DNA from: Paludibacteraceae bacterium
Lineage (GTDB): Bacteria > Bacteroidota > Bacteroidia > Bacteroidales > Paludibacteraceae
NCBI GenBank assembly: GCA_017527495.1
Contig: JAFXPY010000053.1
Span: 79,834-143,833, forward strand
Length of the DNA: 64,000 nt
Direction of reading: 5' to 3'
A program made the position numbers and the translations under genes. A model generated the notes under the pieces. That model was not told the DNA's origin. It did no database searches and saw only the letters and a list, made by a program, of their open reading frames with translations. Position 1 is the first letter of the stretch. Each line of letters starts with the position of its first letter. Of the stretch, positions 35,133 through 43,927 are shown one piece after another.

Positions 35133-35397
35133 ATGTTTGAAATGGTTTTATGTGTATTGTTTAGAGTTATTGGTGCCCGATAAAAAAATATATGTATTCA
35201 TATATTATAGAAAATAGGCATAATAAATATAGCCTTGTTTTTGAAAATATCACGTAGCGATTCTCTTTTAATAGAATAATCAGGTTAATTACAAATATAT
35301 ATCCCGTATGAATTTCTTTCAATTTTCAATTTTCAGCTTAAAAGATATTTCCCTACGGAAAAACTCGATTTATCGAACAACAATAATTTTGAATATT
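35133..35397. other. AT-rich intergenic stretch
   Basis: No gene or clear signal is seen between the receptor terminator and the first intergenic repeat. Confidence 0.5.
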
Positions 35398-35630
35398 TGA
35401 CAATGTGCAACCACTACGTGGTTGTTATGTATGTAATCTTGATTATATCTATTGATATGCAACGGCTAACGCCGTTGAACTCCGAGATTTGAAATTCTAT
35501 TAATATGCGAAAATTAAATTATTTTTAATTTTGGATAATTTTTGACCAAACAAAATTTGTAATAATTCGTTTAATTAGTAGATAAATAATTTTGTGTAAT
35601 CTGTGTTATATAACCTGTGAAACTTGAATT
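35398..35630. repeat. ~235-bp dispersed intergenic repeat, copy A
   Basis: Starts TGACAATGTGCAACCACTACG and ends GTGAAACTTGAATT. Copy B lies at 57093-57328 with the same order of blocks and roughly 85 percent identity by eye. Internal hairpins include AACCACTACGTGGTT and CAACGGCTAACGCCGTTG. A single GACCAAACAAAAT core is repeated in tandem next door. Confidence 0.8.
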
Positions 35631-35661
35631 AAATAATAAAATAATTGTTTTTTCATTTTGA

Positions 35662-36019
35662 TTAATTTTTGACCAAACAAAATAATTTTTCTAATTGTGG
35701 GTAATTGATGACCAAATAAAATAATTGTTTTTATTTTGATTAATTTTTGGCCAAACAAAATAATTGTTTATAATTGTTGGTAATTGATGACCAAACAAAA
35801 TAATTTTTCTAATTGTTGGATAATTGATGACCAAACAAAAATAATTGTTTATAATTGTGGTTAATTGATGACCAAACAAAATAATTGTTTATAATTGTGG
35901 GTAATTGATGACCAAACAAAAGTAATTGTTTATAATTGTGGTTAATTGATGACCAAACAAAAATAATTGTTTATAATTGTGGTTAATTGATGACCAAACA
36001 AAAATAATTGTTTCTAATT
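35662..36019. repeat. Minisatellite, about nine ~40-bp units
   Basis: The landmark GACCAAACAAAA (or one base different) recurs at 35671, 35710, 35750, 35789, 35829, 35870, 35910, 35951 and 35992, spacing 39-41 bp. Units contain TAATTGATGACCAAACAAAA and ATAATTGTTTATAATTGTGG. Variation is gradual along the array, as expected for tandem duplication. The minus-strand open frame 35691-35879 is a by-product. Confidence 0.85.
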
Positions 36020-36215
36020 TAGATGCGCAACAAAAACTAAAAGAAATTGAATCGTTGCTGTAATCTATGATTGTATTCCCTCAAAAACACATAGTAGCGT
36101 CACAAATTATCATTCGTAATACCTAAAATAGTGTATTTACAGATGTGTCCTTATGTTTTGCGCAATTATTTTTGATATTTTTTTGTTAAAATTTGTTTAT
36201 CATTAATTTTATTAT

Positions 36216-36223
36216 TAATTTTG
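36216..36223 (+). promoter_or_regulatory. -7 box of the DUF3276 gene
   Basis: TAATTTTG with a transcription start expected near 36230, which makes the TTG at 36237 an unlikely start and favours the ATG at 36258. Confidence 0.6.
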
Positions 36224-36257
36224 CGGTGCAAAAGGGTTGATAAGCCCGGAATTATTA

Positions 36258-36692
36258 ATGGAGTGGTTTCGTGCCTTCCGTAAAAAAATGAGAGATATGG
36301 AAAATAGAAATGAAGATCGTCGTGAGCCGGAAATCGTGTACTCACATTCTGTGAAGGCAGGGAAGCGTATTTATTATTTAGATGTTAAACGTGCTCGCAA
36401 CAATGATTTATATCTTTGCATAACTGAGAGCAAACGTAAATCAGGTGAAGCCGAAGACGGACCAATACAAATTGAGAAACATCGTTTGTTCCTCTACAAA
36501 GAAGATTTCGCTCATTTCTCCGAAGGACTCAAAGATGTAATGTCTTATGTTCAAAATCAATTGGGTGAGATTGAGGAGCGTCAATATGTGGAGCGTAAGG
36601 AATTGAAAGATGATGTTGCGGAACCCGCCGCAGAGCCGGAGCAAAAAGAAGAAGAGAAAAAAAGTTTTTTCTCTCGTTTGATGGGAAATTGA
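36258..36692 (+). CDS. DUF3276 / PUR-family DNA/RNA-binding protein
   Basis: 144 aa from the ATG at 36258 (other candidates: TTG at 36237, ATG at 36288 or 36297). The core EIVYSHSVKAGKRIYYLDVK, LYLCITESK and KHRLFLYKEDFAHFSEGL is the PUR-alpha-like fold of DUF3276, found throughout Bacteroidota and able to bind single-stranded nucleic acid. An acidic linker (about 110-130) and a basic end KKSFFSRLMGN follow. It is monocistronic, closed by a perfect terminator shared with the convergent coaBC gene. Confidence 0.88.
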   Translation: MEWFRAFRKKMRDMENRNEDRREPEIVYSHSVKAGKRIYYLDVKRARNNDLYLCITESKRKSGEAEDGPIQIEKHRLFLYKEDFAHFSEGLKDVMSYVQNQLGEIEERQYVERKELKDDVAEPAAEPEQKEEEKKSFFSRLMGN

Positions 36693-36731
36693 TTTAATCA
36701 AAAAAGCGTTTTATAATATTTTGTATTTTGA

Positions 36732-36759
36732 ACAAAAGCACCTTGAGAGGTGCTTTTGT
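36732..36759. terminator. Bidirectional terminator between DUF3276 and coaBC genes
   Basis: Perfect 12-bp arms (ACAAAAGCACCT and complement) around TGAG, with T-runs on either strand, between convergent genes. Confidence 0.88.
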
Positions 36760-36760
36760 C

Positions 36761-37960
36761 TTATTTTTTCGTCAATTTCTTGAGTTCATCTATTATATCT
36801 GCTGCCACTTCTTTTTTGTCTTTCAGCGGGAAGTCCTTGCGATAATCATTTTGGCCGAATATAGTGATTTGATTTGTGTCGTACTGATAACCTGCTTGCG
36901 GATTATTCAGTGAGTTGAGAACTATAAGATCGAGATTTTTTTTCTCCAATTTCTCTTTCGCATTTATTTCTTCATCGTTTGTTTCTAAAGCAAATCCTAT
37001 GTGCAACTGTCCTTTTTGTTTTTGTTCGCCCATCTCTGCCGCAATATCTTTGGTTGGCACTAATCGTAATTCAGACGCACAATGTGTCTTTATCTTTTGG
37101 CACTGAGGCTCGAGAGGTGTATAGTCTGCAACGGCGGCACAAAAGATGCAAATATCTTGTTCTTTGTGATATGTTTCGACCGCATCATACATCTCTTGTG
37201 CACTTACCACATGTTTAATCGTTATATGCGGGTGGTGTAGTTTCAAATTTGTTGGTCCGCTGACAAGTAGCACATCAGCTCCACGCGATGCACATTCTTC
37301 TGCCAAAGCATAGCCCATTTTGCCACTTGAGTTGTTGGTGATATATCTTACGGGGTCTATTCTCTCTTGTGTCGGACCGGCTGTGATGAGTATTTTTTCC
37401 CCCTCCAGATCTTGCTCTTTTGATTGCATAATGATTTGTTGCAAAATCATTTCAGGTTCCATCATTCGTCCGTCACCCTCTGTCAAACATGCCAACTGTC
37501 CAAAGTCTGTGGGCAACACGACATGCTTTTCTCTTGCTGCTAATGTGTCGAGATTGTTTCGGGTGGCAGGGTGGTGGAGCATGTTATGGTTCATGGCAGG
37601 GGCTATAATTACTTTTTTATTGAAGGCCAAATAGGTTGATGTCAGAGCATTATCGGCTATTCCGTTTGCCATCTTTGCAATGGTGTTGGCTGTTGCCGGA
37701 GCAACAACGAGTATATCCGCCCATTGAGCCATTTGTATGTGTTCCGTACTGCTGTCGTATGGCTGAAATATGTCTTGATAGACATTGTTCTGACTCAGTG
37801 TTTGCAGAGTCAAAGGCGTTACAAAATGCAGTGCACTTGGTGTGGTTATCACTTTCACTTGTGCCCCTTCTTTGACACACAACCTTATGAGCTGAGGTAT
37901 CTTGTAGGCTGCAATACCTCCGCTTATGCCGATGGCAATATGTTGGTTCTTTAATCGCAT
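36761..37960 (-). CDS. coaBC: Bifunctional phosphopantothenoylcysteine decarboxylase / phosphopantothenate-cysteine ligase
   Basis: A 399-aa fusion. The N-terminal flavoprotein (CoaC, about 1-190) shows GISGGIAAYK, PATANTIAKMANGIADN and the substrate segment APAMNHNMLHHPATRNNL; the C-terminal CoaB ligase shows ITAGPTQERIDPVRYITNNS and SGKMGYALAEE. It makes 4'-phosphopantetheine from phosphopantothenate and cysteine for coenzyme A. It follows bamD and rpoZ on the same strand, the usual Bacteroidales order, but a terminator-like hairpin lies between rpoZ and coaBC. Confidence 0.96.
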   Translation of the reverse strand: MRLKNQHIAIGISGGIAAYKIPQLIRLCVKEGAQVKVITTPSALHFVTPLTLQTLSQNNVYQDIFQPYDSSTEHIQMAQWADILVVAPATANTIAKMANGIADNALTSTYLAFNKKVIIAPAMNHNMLHHPATRNNLDTLAAREKHVVLPTDFGQLACLTEGDGRMMEPEMILQQIIMQSKEQDLEGEKILITAGPTQERIDPVRYITNNSSGKMGYALAEECASRGADVLLVSGPTNLKLHHPHITIKHVVSAQEMYDAVETYHKEQDICIFCAAVADYTPLEPQCQKIKTHCASELRLVPTKDIAAEMGEQKQKGQLHIGFALETNDEEINAKEKLEKKNLDLIVLNSLNNPQAGYQYDTNQITIFGQNDYRKDFPLKDKKEVAADIIDELKKLTKK

Positions 37961-37997
37961 GCTTTTTTGTGATTATGGAAAAATGAGTAGATAGAAA

Positions 37998-38027
37998 AAC
38001 AGAGGCTTACAAAATTGAGCCTCTGTT
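37998..38027 (-). terminator. Terminator-like hairpin between rpoZ and coaBC
   Basis: AACAGAGGCT and AGCCTCTGTT enclose a 10-base loop; on the minus strand a short T-run follows. It may attenuate transcription into coaBC. Confidence 0.65.
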
Positions 38028-38042
38028 AGGTCTGTTGCAAAT

Positions 38043-38378
38043 CTATTGTTTGTTCTGTTTCTCCTTAATAGGATTGCGATATATAAGCTGATGATCTTCA
38101 AATTCTTGAATGGCAATCAATGTCGGCTTCGGAATGATTTCGTAGCGTCGTGAGATGTCGATTTGTTCTTTGTTCTCAGCCAGCTCTTCTATGCCGTCGT
38201 TAGGATTGCTGAACTCTTGAAGTTTTGTGTCCAACTCTTTTTTCAACTCCATAGAGATCTGGTTAGCTCTTTTTGAAAGTATTGCTACGGTTTCATACAC
38301 ATTGCCTACTTCTTGACACAACTTATTCATGTCGCGAGTTACAGTAGTTCTCGGTGCTGTAGTTTTTTTGTAATCCAT
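38043..38378 (-). CDS. rpoZ: RNA polymerase omega subunit, Bacteroidota type
   Basis: A 111-aa protein starting MDYKKTTAPRTTVTRDMNKL with RANQISMELKKELDTKLQEF and a C-terminal RRYEIIPKPTLIAIQEFEDH, the longer omega variant of Bacteroidota. Omega stabilises the beta-prime subunit. It starts 17 bp after bamD and is co-transcribed with it. Confidence 0.92.
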   Translation of the reverse strand: MDYKKTTAPRTTVTRDMNKLCQEVGNVYETVAILSKRANQISMELKKELDTKLQEFSNPNDGIEELAENKEQIDISRRYEIIPKPTLIAIQEFEDHQLIYRNPIKEKQNKQ

Positions 38379-38395
38379 ATCTGTATTTTTTATTG

Positions 38396-39193
38396 TTATT
38401 TCATTATTTTATCCAACTGTGTGTGAATGCGTTCGGCATTCTTGCGATATTTTGAGTCAGGAAACTCTGTGATAAAGCTGTAATATTCGTCAGCTGCATC
38501 TTGGAGGCGCTCCTGACGCTTTTCTGCAACACTTAATTCCGCCTCTTTGTATTTTGATTGAAGAATGATATAGCACAATTCTTCTCTGTATCTCGTGTTA
38601 GGATATTTCTTTAAAGCACTATTTGCCACAACAATTGCCGACTGATAGTTGTTGCCTAAATACGTTCCTAAATTATAGTAAAGTTGAGCATTGTAGAGCT
38701 CTTTCTGTACTAATTTGTCGGTCATCTCGTCGAGGTACTTTCTTGCATCGGCTGCATAATCACTTTGAGGATATAGGTCGAGAAAATCGTTCAAATATCT
38801 TATTGCTTCATTTGTTGCCGTTTGGTCAAGACGAGCGTCAGGACTCTCTATATAATAGCAATAGCCAATCATATATCTGGCTTCTATGATATGCCTGCCT
38901 TTGGGGTAGTTCCTTATGTAGGTTTGGTAGTATTCAATGGCAGACGCATATAATTTTTGCCCCACATAGCAACGGCATAAATAGTTCAATATGTCTTCAC
39001 TTCTTTCTGTACCTCTATAGTAGGATGTAACATTATCAAAAAGCGATTGGGCTTTCGCAAATTCCTTTTGATTGAAAAAATCAACAGCTGCATTGTATTT
39101 CAATTCAGGGTCTGTACTCTTAAGAATCTTTTGATAATCGCCACACGATGCCAACAAGATAATTGCTAATATGTAGAAAATAATGCGCTTCAT
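38396..39193 (-). CDS. bamD: Outer-membrane assembly lipoprotein BamD
   Basis: A 265-aa lipoprotein (lipobox ILLASC, lipidated cysteine at C17) with TPR-like helical repeats typical of BamD/YfiO, such as AKAQSLFDNVTSYYRGTERS and ASAIEYYQTYIRNYPKGRHI. It works with the barrel protein BamA to fold outer-membrane proteins. Its promoter box lies only 14 bp before the ATG, so the mRNA leader is very short. It heads the bamD-rpoZ operon. Confidence 0.92.
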   Translation of the reverse strand: MKRIIFYILAIILLASCGDYQKILKSTDPELKYNAAVDFFNQKEFAKAQSLFDNVTSYYRGTERSEDILNYLCRCYVGQKLYASAIEYYQTYIRNYPKGRHIIEARYMIGYCYYIESPDARLDQTATNEAIRYLNDFLDLYPQSDYAADARKYLDEMTDKLVQKELYNAQLYYNLGTYLGNNYQSAIVVANSALKKYPNTRYREELCYIILQSKYKEAELSVAEKRQERLQDAADEYYSFITEFPDSKYRKNAERIHTQLDKIMK

Positions 39194-39206
39194 TTCAATT
39201 AATTTG

Positions 39207-39214
39207 CAAAATTA
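39207..39214 (-). promoter_or_regulatory. -7 box of bamD-rpoZ
   Basis: The minus strand reads TAATTTTG, 13 bp before the bamD ATG, implying an almost leaderless transcript. Confidence 0.6.
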
Positions 39215-39249
39215 CAATTTTTTTTTGATTCAGCAACAATTTTTTTTGA

Positions 39250-40269
39250 TTATTTCAATATATATTTATCGAAATTGTCGCTTTTAGAAATCATTATTTG
39301 ATTTTCTTGGTTTGTATGAATGATATAGCATTCAATGTCGTCTATAGAGTTGATGATTTCTATTGTTTTTTGTGGCTCAAGAACCATTGCTGCAGTGGCT
39401 AATGCATCTGCCGTAAAGCATTTTCGGGCTATGATTGTAGCGCTGAGTGTGTGCTGATTGGTAGGATAGCCTGTTCGCGGGTCAATGGTGTGCGTGCGTT
39501 TCTGTCCTTCTTGGTAATAGTACTGACGATAATTACCTGACGTCGCAGTAGCCATGTCTCCTTCTATGATTTCTTGTATGGCTTGCTGCGAAACACCGTC
39601 TGTTGGCTTGTCTATACCAATTCGCCACTTCCCGCCGCGATCATTATTACCTTTAGCCACAATCTCACCGCCAATCTCCACAAGATAATTTTCAACACCT
39701 TTCTGCTCCAATAGCTCGGCAACACAATCGCAAGCGTAGCCTTTTGCAATAGCACTTAGGTCAAGTCTTAGGCGTTGGTCGTCTTTAGTTACCTTTTTGC
39801 CTGAAACATGTAGCTTTTCGAATCCGACAAATTGCAGTATGCTGTCAATGGCTATTGCTGTGTCGGCATTCAGTGATTGATTGGTTCCAAACCCCCATGC
39901 ATTGACAAGAGGTGCAACCGTTATGTCGAAAGCACCTTCTGTAAGTTCTGATATGGATTGCGATTGATTGAGAATGAATAGAAATGTAGAATCGTTCGTT
40001 ATACTATCGCCACTATTGATTTTGCTTATTGTCGATTCTTTATTGAAAATTGATAACGATTTATCCAAACGTCTGAGTTCTTGCTTAATCGTGTCATGCA
40101 AATCATCTTTGCTTTGATATGTCAGATGGTAGGTCGTTCCATAAATTGGACCTTCATTTTTTTGATAAGGAATTTGATACACTCTGTTGAGTGCAAACAA
40201 AACAATAGAAACAACCAATAAAATGGAAGCCACAGCAAATCTTTTGTTCGGACTATCTAATAAACTCAT
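39250..40269 (-). CDS. apbE: FAD:protein FMN transferase
   Basis: A 339-aa ApbE protein with an N-terminal membrane helix or signal (FAVASILLVVSIVLFALNRV). Motifs: GPIYGTTYHLTY, AFDITVAPLVNAWGFG, LDLSAIAKGYACDCVAELLE, VEIGGEIVAKG and THTIDPRTGYP, plus the catalytic region SATIIARKCFTADALATAAM. It attaches FMN covalently to threonine of flavoproteins such as NqrB/C or RnfG in the periplasm. It lies 59 bp behind a pair of outer-membrane proteins; the gap is a short CTCACTTCTTTTGT repeat. Confidence 0.94.
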   Translation of the reverse strand: MSLLDSPNKRFAVASILLVVSIVLFALNRVYQIPYQKNEGPIYGTTYHLTYQSKDDLHDTIKQELRRLDKSLSIFNKESTISKINSGDSITNDSTFLFILNQSQSISELTEGAFDITVAPLVNAWGFGTNQSLNADTAIAIDSILQFVGFEKLHVSGKKVTKDDQRLRLDLSAIAKGYACDCVAELLEQKGVENYLVEIGGEIVAKGNNDRGGKWRIGIDKPTDGVSQQAIQEIIEGDMATATSGNYRQYYYQEGQKRTHTIDPRTGYPTNQHTLSATIIARKCFTADALATAAMVLEPQKTIEIINSIDDIECYIIHTNQENQIMISKSDNFDKYILK

Positions 40270-40328
40270 ATCTTACTTCTCACTTCTTTTGTCTCACTTC
40301 TTTTGTCTCACTTCTTTTATCTCACTTC
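40270..40328. repeat. Short tandem repeat between apbE and the barrel gene
   Basis: Four copies of a ~17-bp CACTTCTTTTGTCT-type unit. Similar TTCTCA-rich simple repeats occur at 47219-47258. Confidence 0.6.
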
Positions 40329-41210
40329 TCAATAAAAATTGATTGCCGTTCCAATTGCAAGGTTAAGCCTTTGGTTCGACCATGTGTTGTCTATTGTTGT
40401 AATGAGGTTTTTCTTTGTTACTTTATAGCAATCAAGCATCAACACGGCATACACATTATAAGAACAATGTTCGTTAATTTGGTGTGGCCTTTCCACTCTG
40501 AATTCTATGTTTTTCAGTGCAAAATTGCCCTCGTTTCGTGTGTAATAACCTTTCCACGGACTAATACCGACTGCCGGTGTCAAAGTGAAATCCATAGGGA
40601 GTTTGAACTTATACGCCAGCTCAATATAAGTTGAGAAGGTGCGCTTCATTTCGTAACCAACAATTTCATCACCATCTTTGATCGGTCGGTCAAGGTCAGG
40701 AAACATATCATTTCCTGCTATATATGTGTACCAACTGAGGCGAATGGGGAAAAAATCAGGGGCTTGGTAAGAAGCAAACAACTCTGTTTGATTCCAGTTG
40801 CCGGTATTGTTGATATATTCCTCGTATGTCTTGCCTCTGAAATCAAAGTATGCAGAGCTAAAATAGTGCAGATGTGTTACACCAACCGTCAAACCGAACA
40901 AACTATACGACAGAGTTATGTTCAGTTGCGGGTTGAATTGTTCAAACGCCCAATCTTTTGAACCTATGTTGGCCCATGCTGCCACTGTCGCTCCCGCGTA
41001 GCTCACGCTTGCATGAGGTTGGAATGCCAATCCTCCGTAGTTCCACGCACGAAGTAAATAATTAGTTGTTGCGTCTGCTCCTAAATGCCACGAAAAACCT
41101 TGATTCCACGACCATTTGGGTGCGGTCTCTTCCTTTTCGGCTGCAAATAGCGGCAAACTCATAACACTTACTATGAGTAGTGCTAAGGTTATTCTTTTTG
41201 TGTTTTTCAT
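40329..41210 (-). CDS. Outer-membrane beta-barrel protein, paralogue 1
   Basis: A 293-aa exported protein (signal peptide ending SLPLFAAE). Alternating strands such as WHLGADATTNYLLRAWNYGG, YSLFGLTVGVTHLHYFS and LTPAVGISPWKGYYTRNEGN indicate a small barrel. It is about 30-40 percent similar by eye to the next gene upstream and shares the TPxxGxxPWKGYY motif. It resembles Gcw_chp/TorF-type barrels; the ligand is unknown. It is co-transcribed with its paralogue (10-bp gap). Confidence 0.75.
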   Translation of the reverse strand: MKNTKRITLALLIVSVMSLPLFAAEKEETAPKWSWNQGFSWHLGADATTNYLLRAWNYGGLAFQPHASVSYAGATVAAWANIGSKDWAFEQFNPQLNITLSYSLFGLTVGVTHLHYFSSAYFDFRGKTYEEYINNTGNWNQTELFASYQAPDFFPIRLSWYTYIAGNDMFPDLDRPIKDGDEIVGYEMKRTFSTYIELAYKFKLPMDFTLTPAVGISPWKGYYTRNEGNFALKNIEFRVERPHQINEHCSYNVYAVLMLDCYKVTKKNLITTIDNTWSNQRLNLAIGTAINFY

Positions 41211-41220
41211 GTTTTATTGA

Positions 41221-42069
41221 TTAGTTGAAAAAGAATCCTATTCCTATCGCTCCGTTCAGTCTCTGAGTCGATTTGTCAAGTTCTTCGTTTCTTGAACTAA
41301 TTATCAAATTGTCTTTGCTGATTTTGTTAGGATTCAATGAACCCATAGCCCACAAACTAAAACTGAAATTGTCGGTCAATTGGCGTTCCCAATTTAGTTT
41401 GAGCTGAATATTAGAAACTGCAAAGTTGTTGTCGTAGTTAGTGTAATAACCTTTCCACGGAGTCAAACCTATTTCCGGTGTGAGAGTAAGTTCATCAATT
41501 ATCTCCCAGTCGTAGGCAAGCTTAATGTAAGTAGAGTAGGCAAATTGGAGCTCGTCTTTGTCGTTGATGAAAGCATCGTCTCCTGTAACATAGGTGTACC
41601 AGCCTATCGTCAAAGGAACTTCCTCAAATAACTCGCCAAAATTATATTCTGCAAAAACTTCTGTTATGTTAGTGTTATAACCTTCAAGCGGGTCTCCGGA
41701 ATCAAATTCTTTCAAAGTCATCTTGTGAAAGTCGAAATATTTTTGTCCTTCAACAAAATAGAATTGATGATTCACACCGAGTGTCAAACCGGCAATACTA
41801 TATGAAAGAGTCAAGTCAAATTCAGGGTACATATCTTCAAGAAGCCAATTCGTGGTACCGACATTGAACCACAAATCAAGGTTCACACCGGCATAACCAA
41901 TATTCAAATCTGGTTGAAGCGACAAACCACCGAGATATTTACCGCGATAGAGATAGGCACTTGTCAAATCTGTACCAACTGACCATTCAAATTCAGGCAT
42001 TTCATATTCCCATGCACCGGCACTCAATGTCGTTAGGGCAACAAGTAAAGAAAGTAATGTCTTTTTCAT
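41221..42069 (-). CDS. Outer-membrane beta-barrel protein, paralogue 2
   Basis: A 282-aa exported protein (signal peptide ending TLSAGA). It has the same strand pattern as its neighbour: WSVGTDLTSAYLYRGKYLGG, YSIAGLTLGVNHQFYFV, TPEIGLTPWKGYYTNYDNNF and a final IGIGFFFN with an aromatic end. It resembles Gcw_chp/TorF-type outer-membrane barrels. The tandem pair looks like a gene duplication. Function not known. Confidence 0.75.
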   Translation of the reverse strand: MKKTLLSLLVALTTLSAGAWEYEMPEFEWSVGTDLTSAYLYRGKYLGGLSLQPDLNIGYAGVNLDLWFNVGTTNWLLEDMYPEFDLTLSYSIAGLTLGVNHQFYFVEGQKYFDFHKMTLKEFDSGDPLEGYNTNITEVFAEYNFGELFEEVPLTIGWYTYVTGDDAFINDKDELQFAYSTYIKLAYDWEIIDELTLTPEIGLTPWKGYYTNYDNNFAVSNIQLKLNWERQLTDNFSFSLWAMGSLNPNKISKDNLIISSRNEELDKSTQRLNGAIGIGFFFN

Positions 42070-42186
42070 TTATTTAATAATTATTTGTAAATTGATACTT
42101 ATCTAAAAAAACACCAAAAGTGCGTCCTCTGTGTGGACGAACTTTTGGCTTGATTTCTGTTTATTGTAAAATAATGTTGTTTCCCA

Positions 42187-42432
42187 TTAGAGGCTATTCT
42201 CCCATGCAATACGCAGTGCAACCTCCAAGATTCTGGTATCGTCAAGCAGAACAAGACCACCATCAGGACCCGGCTCAACATGAAATCCGGTACCATCTTG
42301 GCTCTTACCACCAAAATAACTTCTAACTGCATCAGCAGTAATACCTAATTCTGCTGCTATCTTGTCCATACTTCCTGAAGGAAGACTATCTTTGACTGCT
42401 CTGAGTCGATTATAAGTAACTGTAAGTGACAT
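42187..42432 (-). CDS. Small HTH-like protein
   Basis: An 81-aa protein. MDKIAAELGITADAVRSYFGG fits a helix-turn-helix; GPDGGLVLLDDTRILEVALR follows as a second half. It has its own promoter (CAAAGTTA on the plus strand at 42461-42468). No partner is linked. It could be a small transcription factor; the family is not recognised with certainty. Confidence 0.7.
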   Translation of the reverse strand: MSLTVTYNRLRAVKDSLPSGSMDKIAAELGITADAVRSYFGGKSQDGTGFHVEPGPDGGLVLLDDTRILEVALRIAWENSL

Positions 42433-42460
42433 TTTTTGTTGTTTTTATAATTTATTTCTG

Positions 42461-42468
42461 CAAAGTTA
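42461..42468 (-). promoter_or_regulatory. -7 box of the small HTH gene
   Basis: The minus strand reads TAACTTTG, 29 bp before the ATG at 42432. Confidence 0.55.
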
Positions 42469-42532
42469 ATATTTTTTTTTGTCTTTGCAAACATTTTTAA
42501 CAAAAAAAATGTGGTATTTCAAAAAAATGTTG

Positions 42533-42540
42533 TAATTTTG
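42533..42540 (+). promoter_or_regulatory. -7 box of the lipoprotein gene 42654-43211
   Basis: TAATTTTG, giving a leader of about 105 nt. Confidence 0.5.
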
Positions 42541-42653
42541 TAACGCAATATGAGTTATATGTTTGTTTTACGCCATTTTATGGTATAGCAATTTGAATGA
42601 CTACACATCATTAATTACAATAAGAATAGTTTAACACAATAATTTTATATAGT

Positions 42654-43211
42654 ATGAATAAATTAAAAATCTTATTCCTTAGCGCGCTTATTTGTCTTTG
42701 CGCTATCTCATGTCAGAAAAACGACAAAAATCAAAACCCTCAAAATCAAACAGCAGAGGTTGTTAAATTAGAAAAATCATGGGCGGGAAAATCAACCACA
42801 CTCAAGATTTTCTATAATAACAAAGAAATGTCCGTTGCTGATTTGTCAGAGAAATTTCCTCAATATGCTTCGCAACTTAGCTTGATTTCAAGCTTGAAAT
42901 TCAGCGAACTCAACTTTACTACCGCCGGTAAGTATAGTATGACCGTGAAGGTTGAAGGTAAAGAAGATCGTATAGTTGAAGGCAAATGGGACTATGTTGA
43001 AATGTCTGACAACAAGAAAATTAATATCTACATGAATTTGGACGAGGTTTATGGCGCTCAAATTGATGTCGTTAATGAACCTAACGTTACTTTCGTATTT
43101 GACATCAACAACCTTACTGCAAGTACTATATCTTTGTCAGGTTCTGCAGAGGTATTAGTTCTTTATGCTCCATACATAATCAATGTGGCATTTGAAGGAA
43201 TTGCAAAATAA
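42654..43211 (+). CDS. Hypothetical lipoprotein, lipocalin-like
   Basis: A 185-aa lipoprotein (lipobox CAISC, lipidated cysteine at C20). The mature part starts with a Gln/Asn-rich spacer and continues with alternating beta strands (FSELNFTTAGKYSMTVKV, RIVEGKWDYVEM, INIYMNLDEVYG). The pattern of W-A-G-K then G-K-W resembles lipocalin-like or DUF4923/DUF5004-type lipoproteins of Bacteroidales. No function is known. It is monocistronic, ended by a bidirectional terminator. Confidence 0.72.
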   Translation: MNKLKILFLSALICLCAISCQKNDKNQNPQNQTAEVVKLEKSWAGKSTTLKIFYNNKEMSVADLSEKFPQYASQLSLISSLKFSELNFTTAGKYSMTVKVEGKEDRIVEGKWDYVEMSDNKKINIYMNLDEVYGAQIDVVNEPNVTFVFDINNLTASTISLSGSAEVLVLYAPYIINVAFEGIAK

Positions 43212-43231
43212 TTCTTTGCATATTTTGTAAT

Positions 43232-43263
43232 AAAAAAAAGAGAGCCGCGGCTCTCTTTTTTTT
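43232..43263. terminator. Perfect bidirectional terminator
   Basis: Eight A, GAGAGCCG and its complement, then eight T form a perfect 32-bp inverted repeat between convergent genes. Confidence 0.9.
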
Positions 43264-43900
43264 ATTGCTTTGTGTTTGCTTTGAGATTGAATTCTTCGTA
43301 ACTTTTCTTTTGTAGGTGTGTGCCTGTCGCATGCAATGGAATACCAACAACAACAAGCGGAGCGCCAAAGATAGTCAGCGATTCGCCTATAACTGTTGTT
43401 GCATAACTTTGATTTTGATTACCGGCAATATAGGTTATTGCACCTGCAATAATGCAGCCAACACCTGCCATCCATAATGGTTTACCAACGCGGCGCAATG
43501 TTTTGCCCACCTCATATTTTCTGTCAACACCAAACTTATTTGCAAGAGCCAACCATTCTGATTCGCTGATTTGCATATTGCCATAGCTTATTCGCTTGCT
43601 TCTTTCGTATTGTAGTTCTTGCAATGGTTGTGAAATAATTGAGCCTTTGTCTTCAACCAAATCAATAGGGGTGATAATTTGGAATGAACCATTCTCAAAC
43701 ACAATGTTGTAAACATCTTGTGTAGAAATAGATTCTGTTACTGTTTCCATAGATTTGTCTTGTGTGTATGATATATTGTCATCGTTGATATCGACAACAT
43801 ATCCCTTGATTGTACGACCATCTCTTGTGTAGAGTGTCTGTTGAGCTATCATTGGCATTGCCGTTAGAGCAATTAGAGCCATTAAAAATAACTTTTTCAT
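43262..43900 (-). CDS. Hypothetical membrane-associated protein
   Basis: A 212-aa protein with a signal peptide (FLMALIALTAMPMIAQQ), an N-terminal beta-rich part (LYTRDGRTIKGYVVDINDD) and two hydrophobic stretches (PLWMAGVGCIIAGAITYIAG and TIFGAPLVVVGIPLHATG). No family is recognised with confidence; similar proteins with a glycine-rich helical hairpin at the end are common in Bacteroidales. It is the last gene of a long minus-strand run and ends inside the terminator. Confidence 0.7.
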   Translation of the reverse strand: MKKLFLMALIALTAMPMIAQQTLYTRDGRTIKGYVVDINDDNISYTQDKSMETVTESISTQDVYNIVFENGSFQIITPIDLVEDKGSIISQPLQELQYERSKRISYGNMQISESEWLALANKFGVDRKYEVGKTLRRVGKPLWMAGVGCIIAGAITYIAGNQNQSYATTVIGESLTIFGAPLVVVGIPLHATGTHLQKKSYEEFNLKANTKQ

Positions 43901-43927
43901 GATGACTATTGTTTTAGTGTGTTTATC

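Noticed and set aside
35662..36019. CRISPR array
   Set aside because: The ~40-bp units vary throughout and contain no unique spacers; there are no cas genes. It is a minisatellite.
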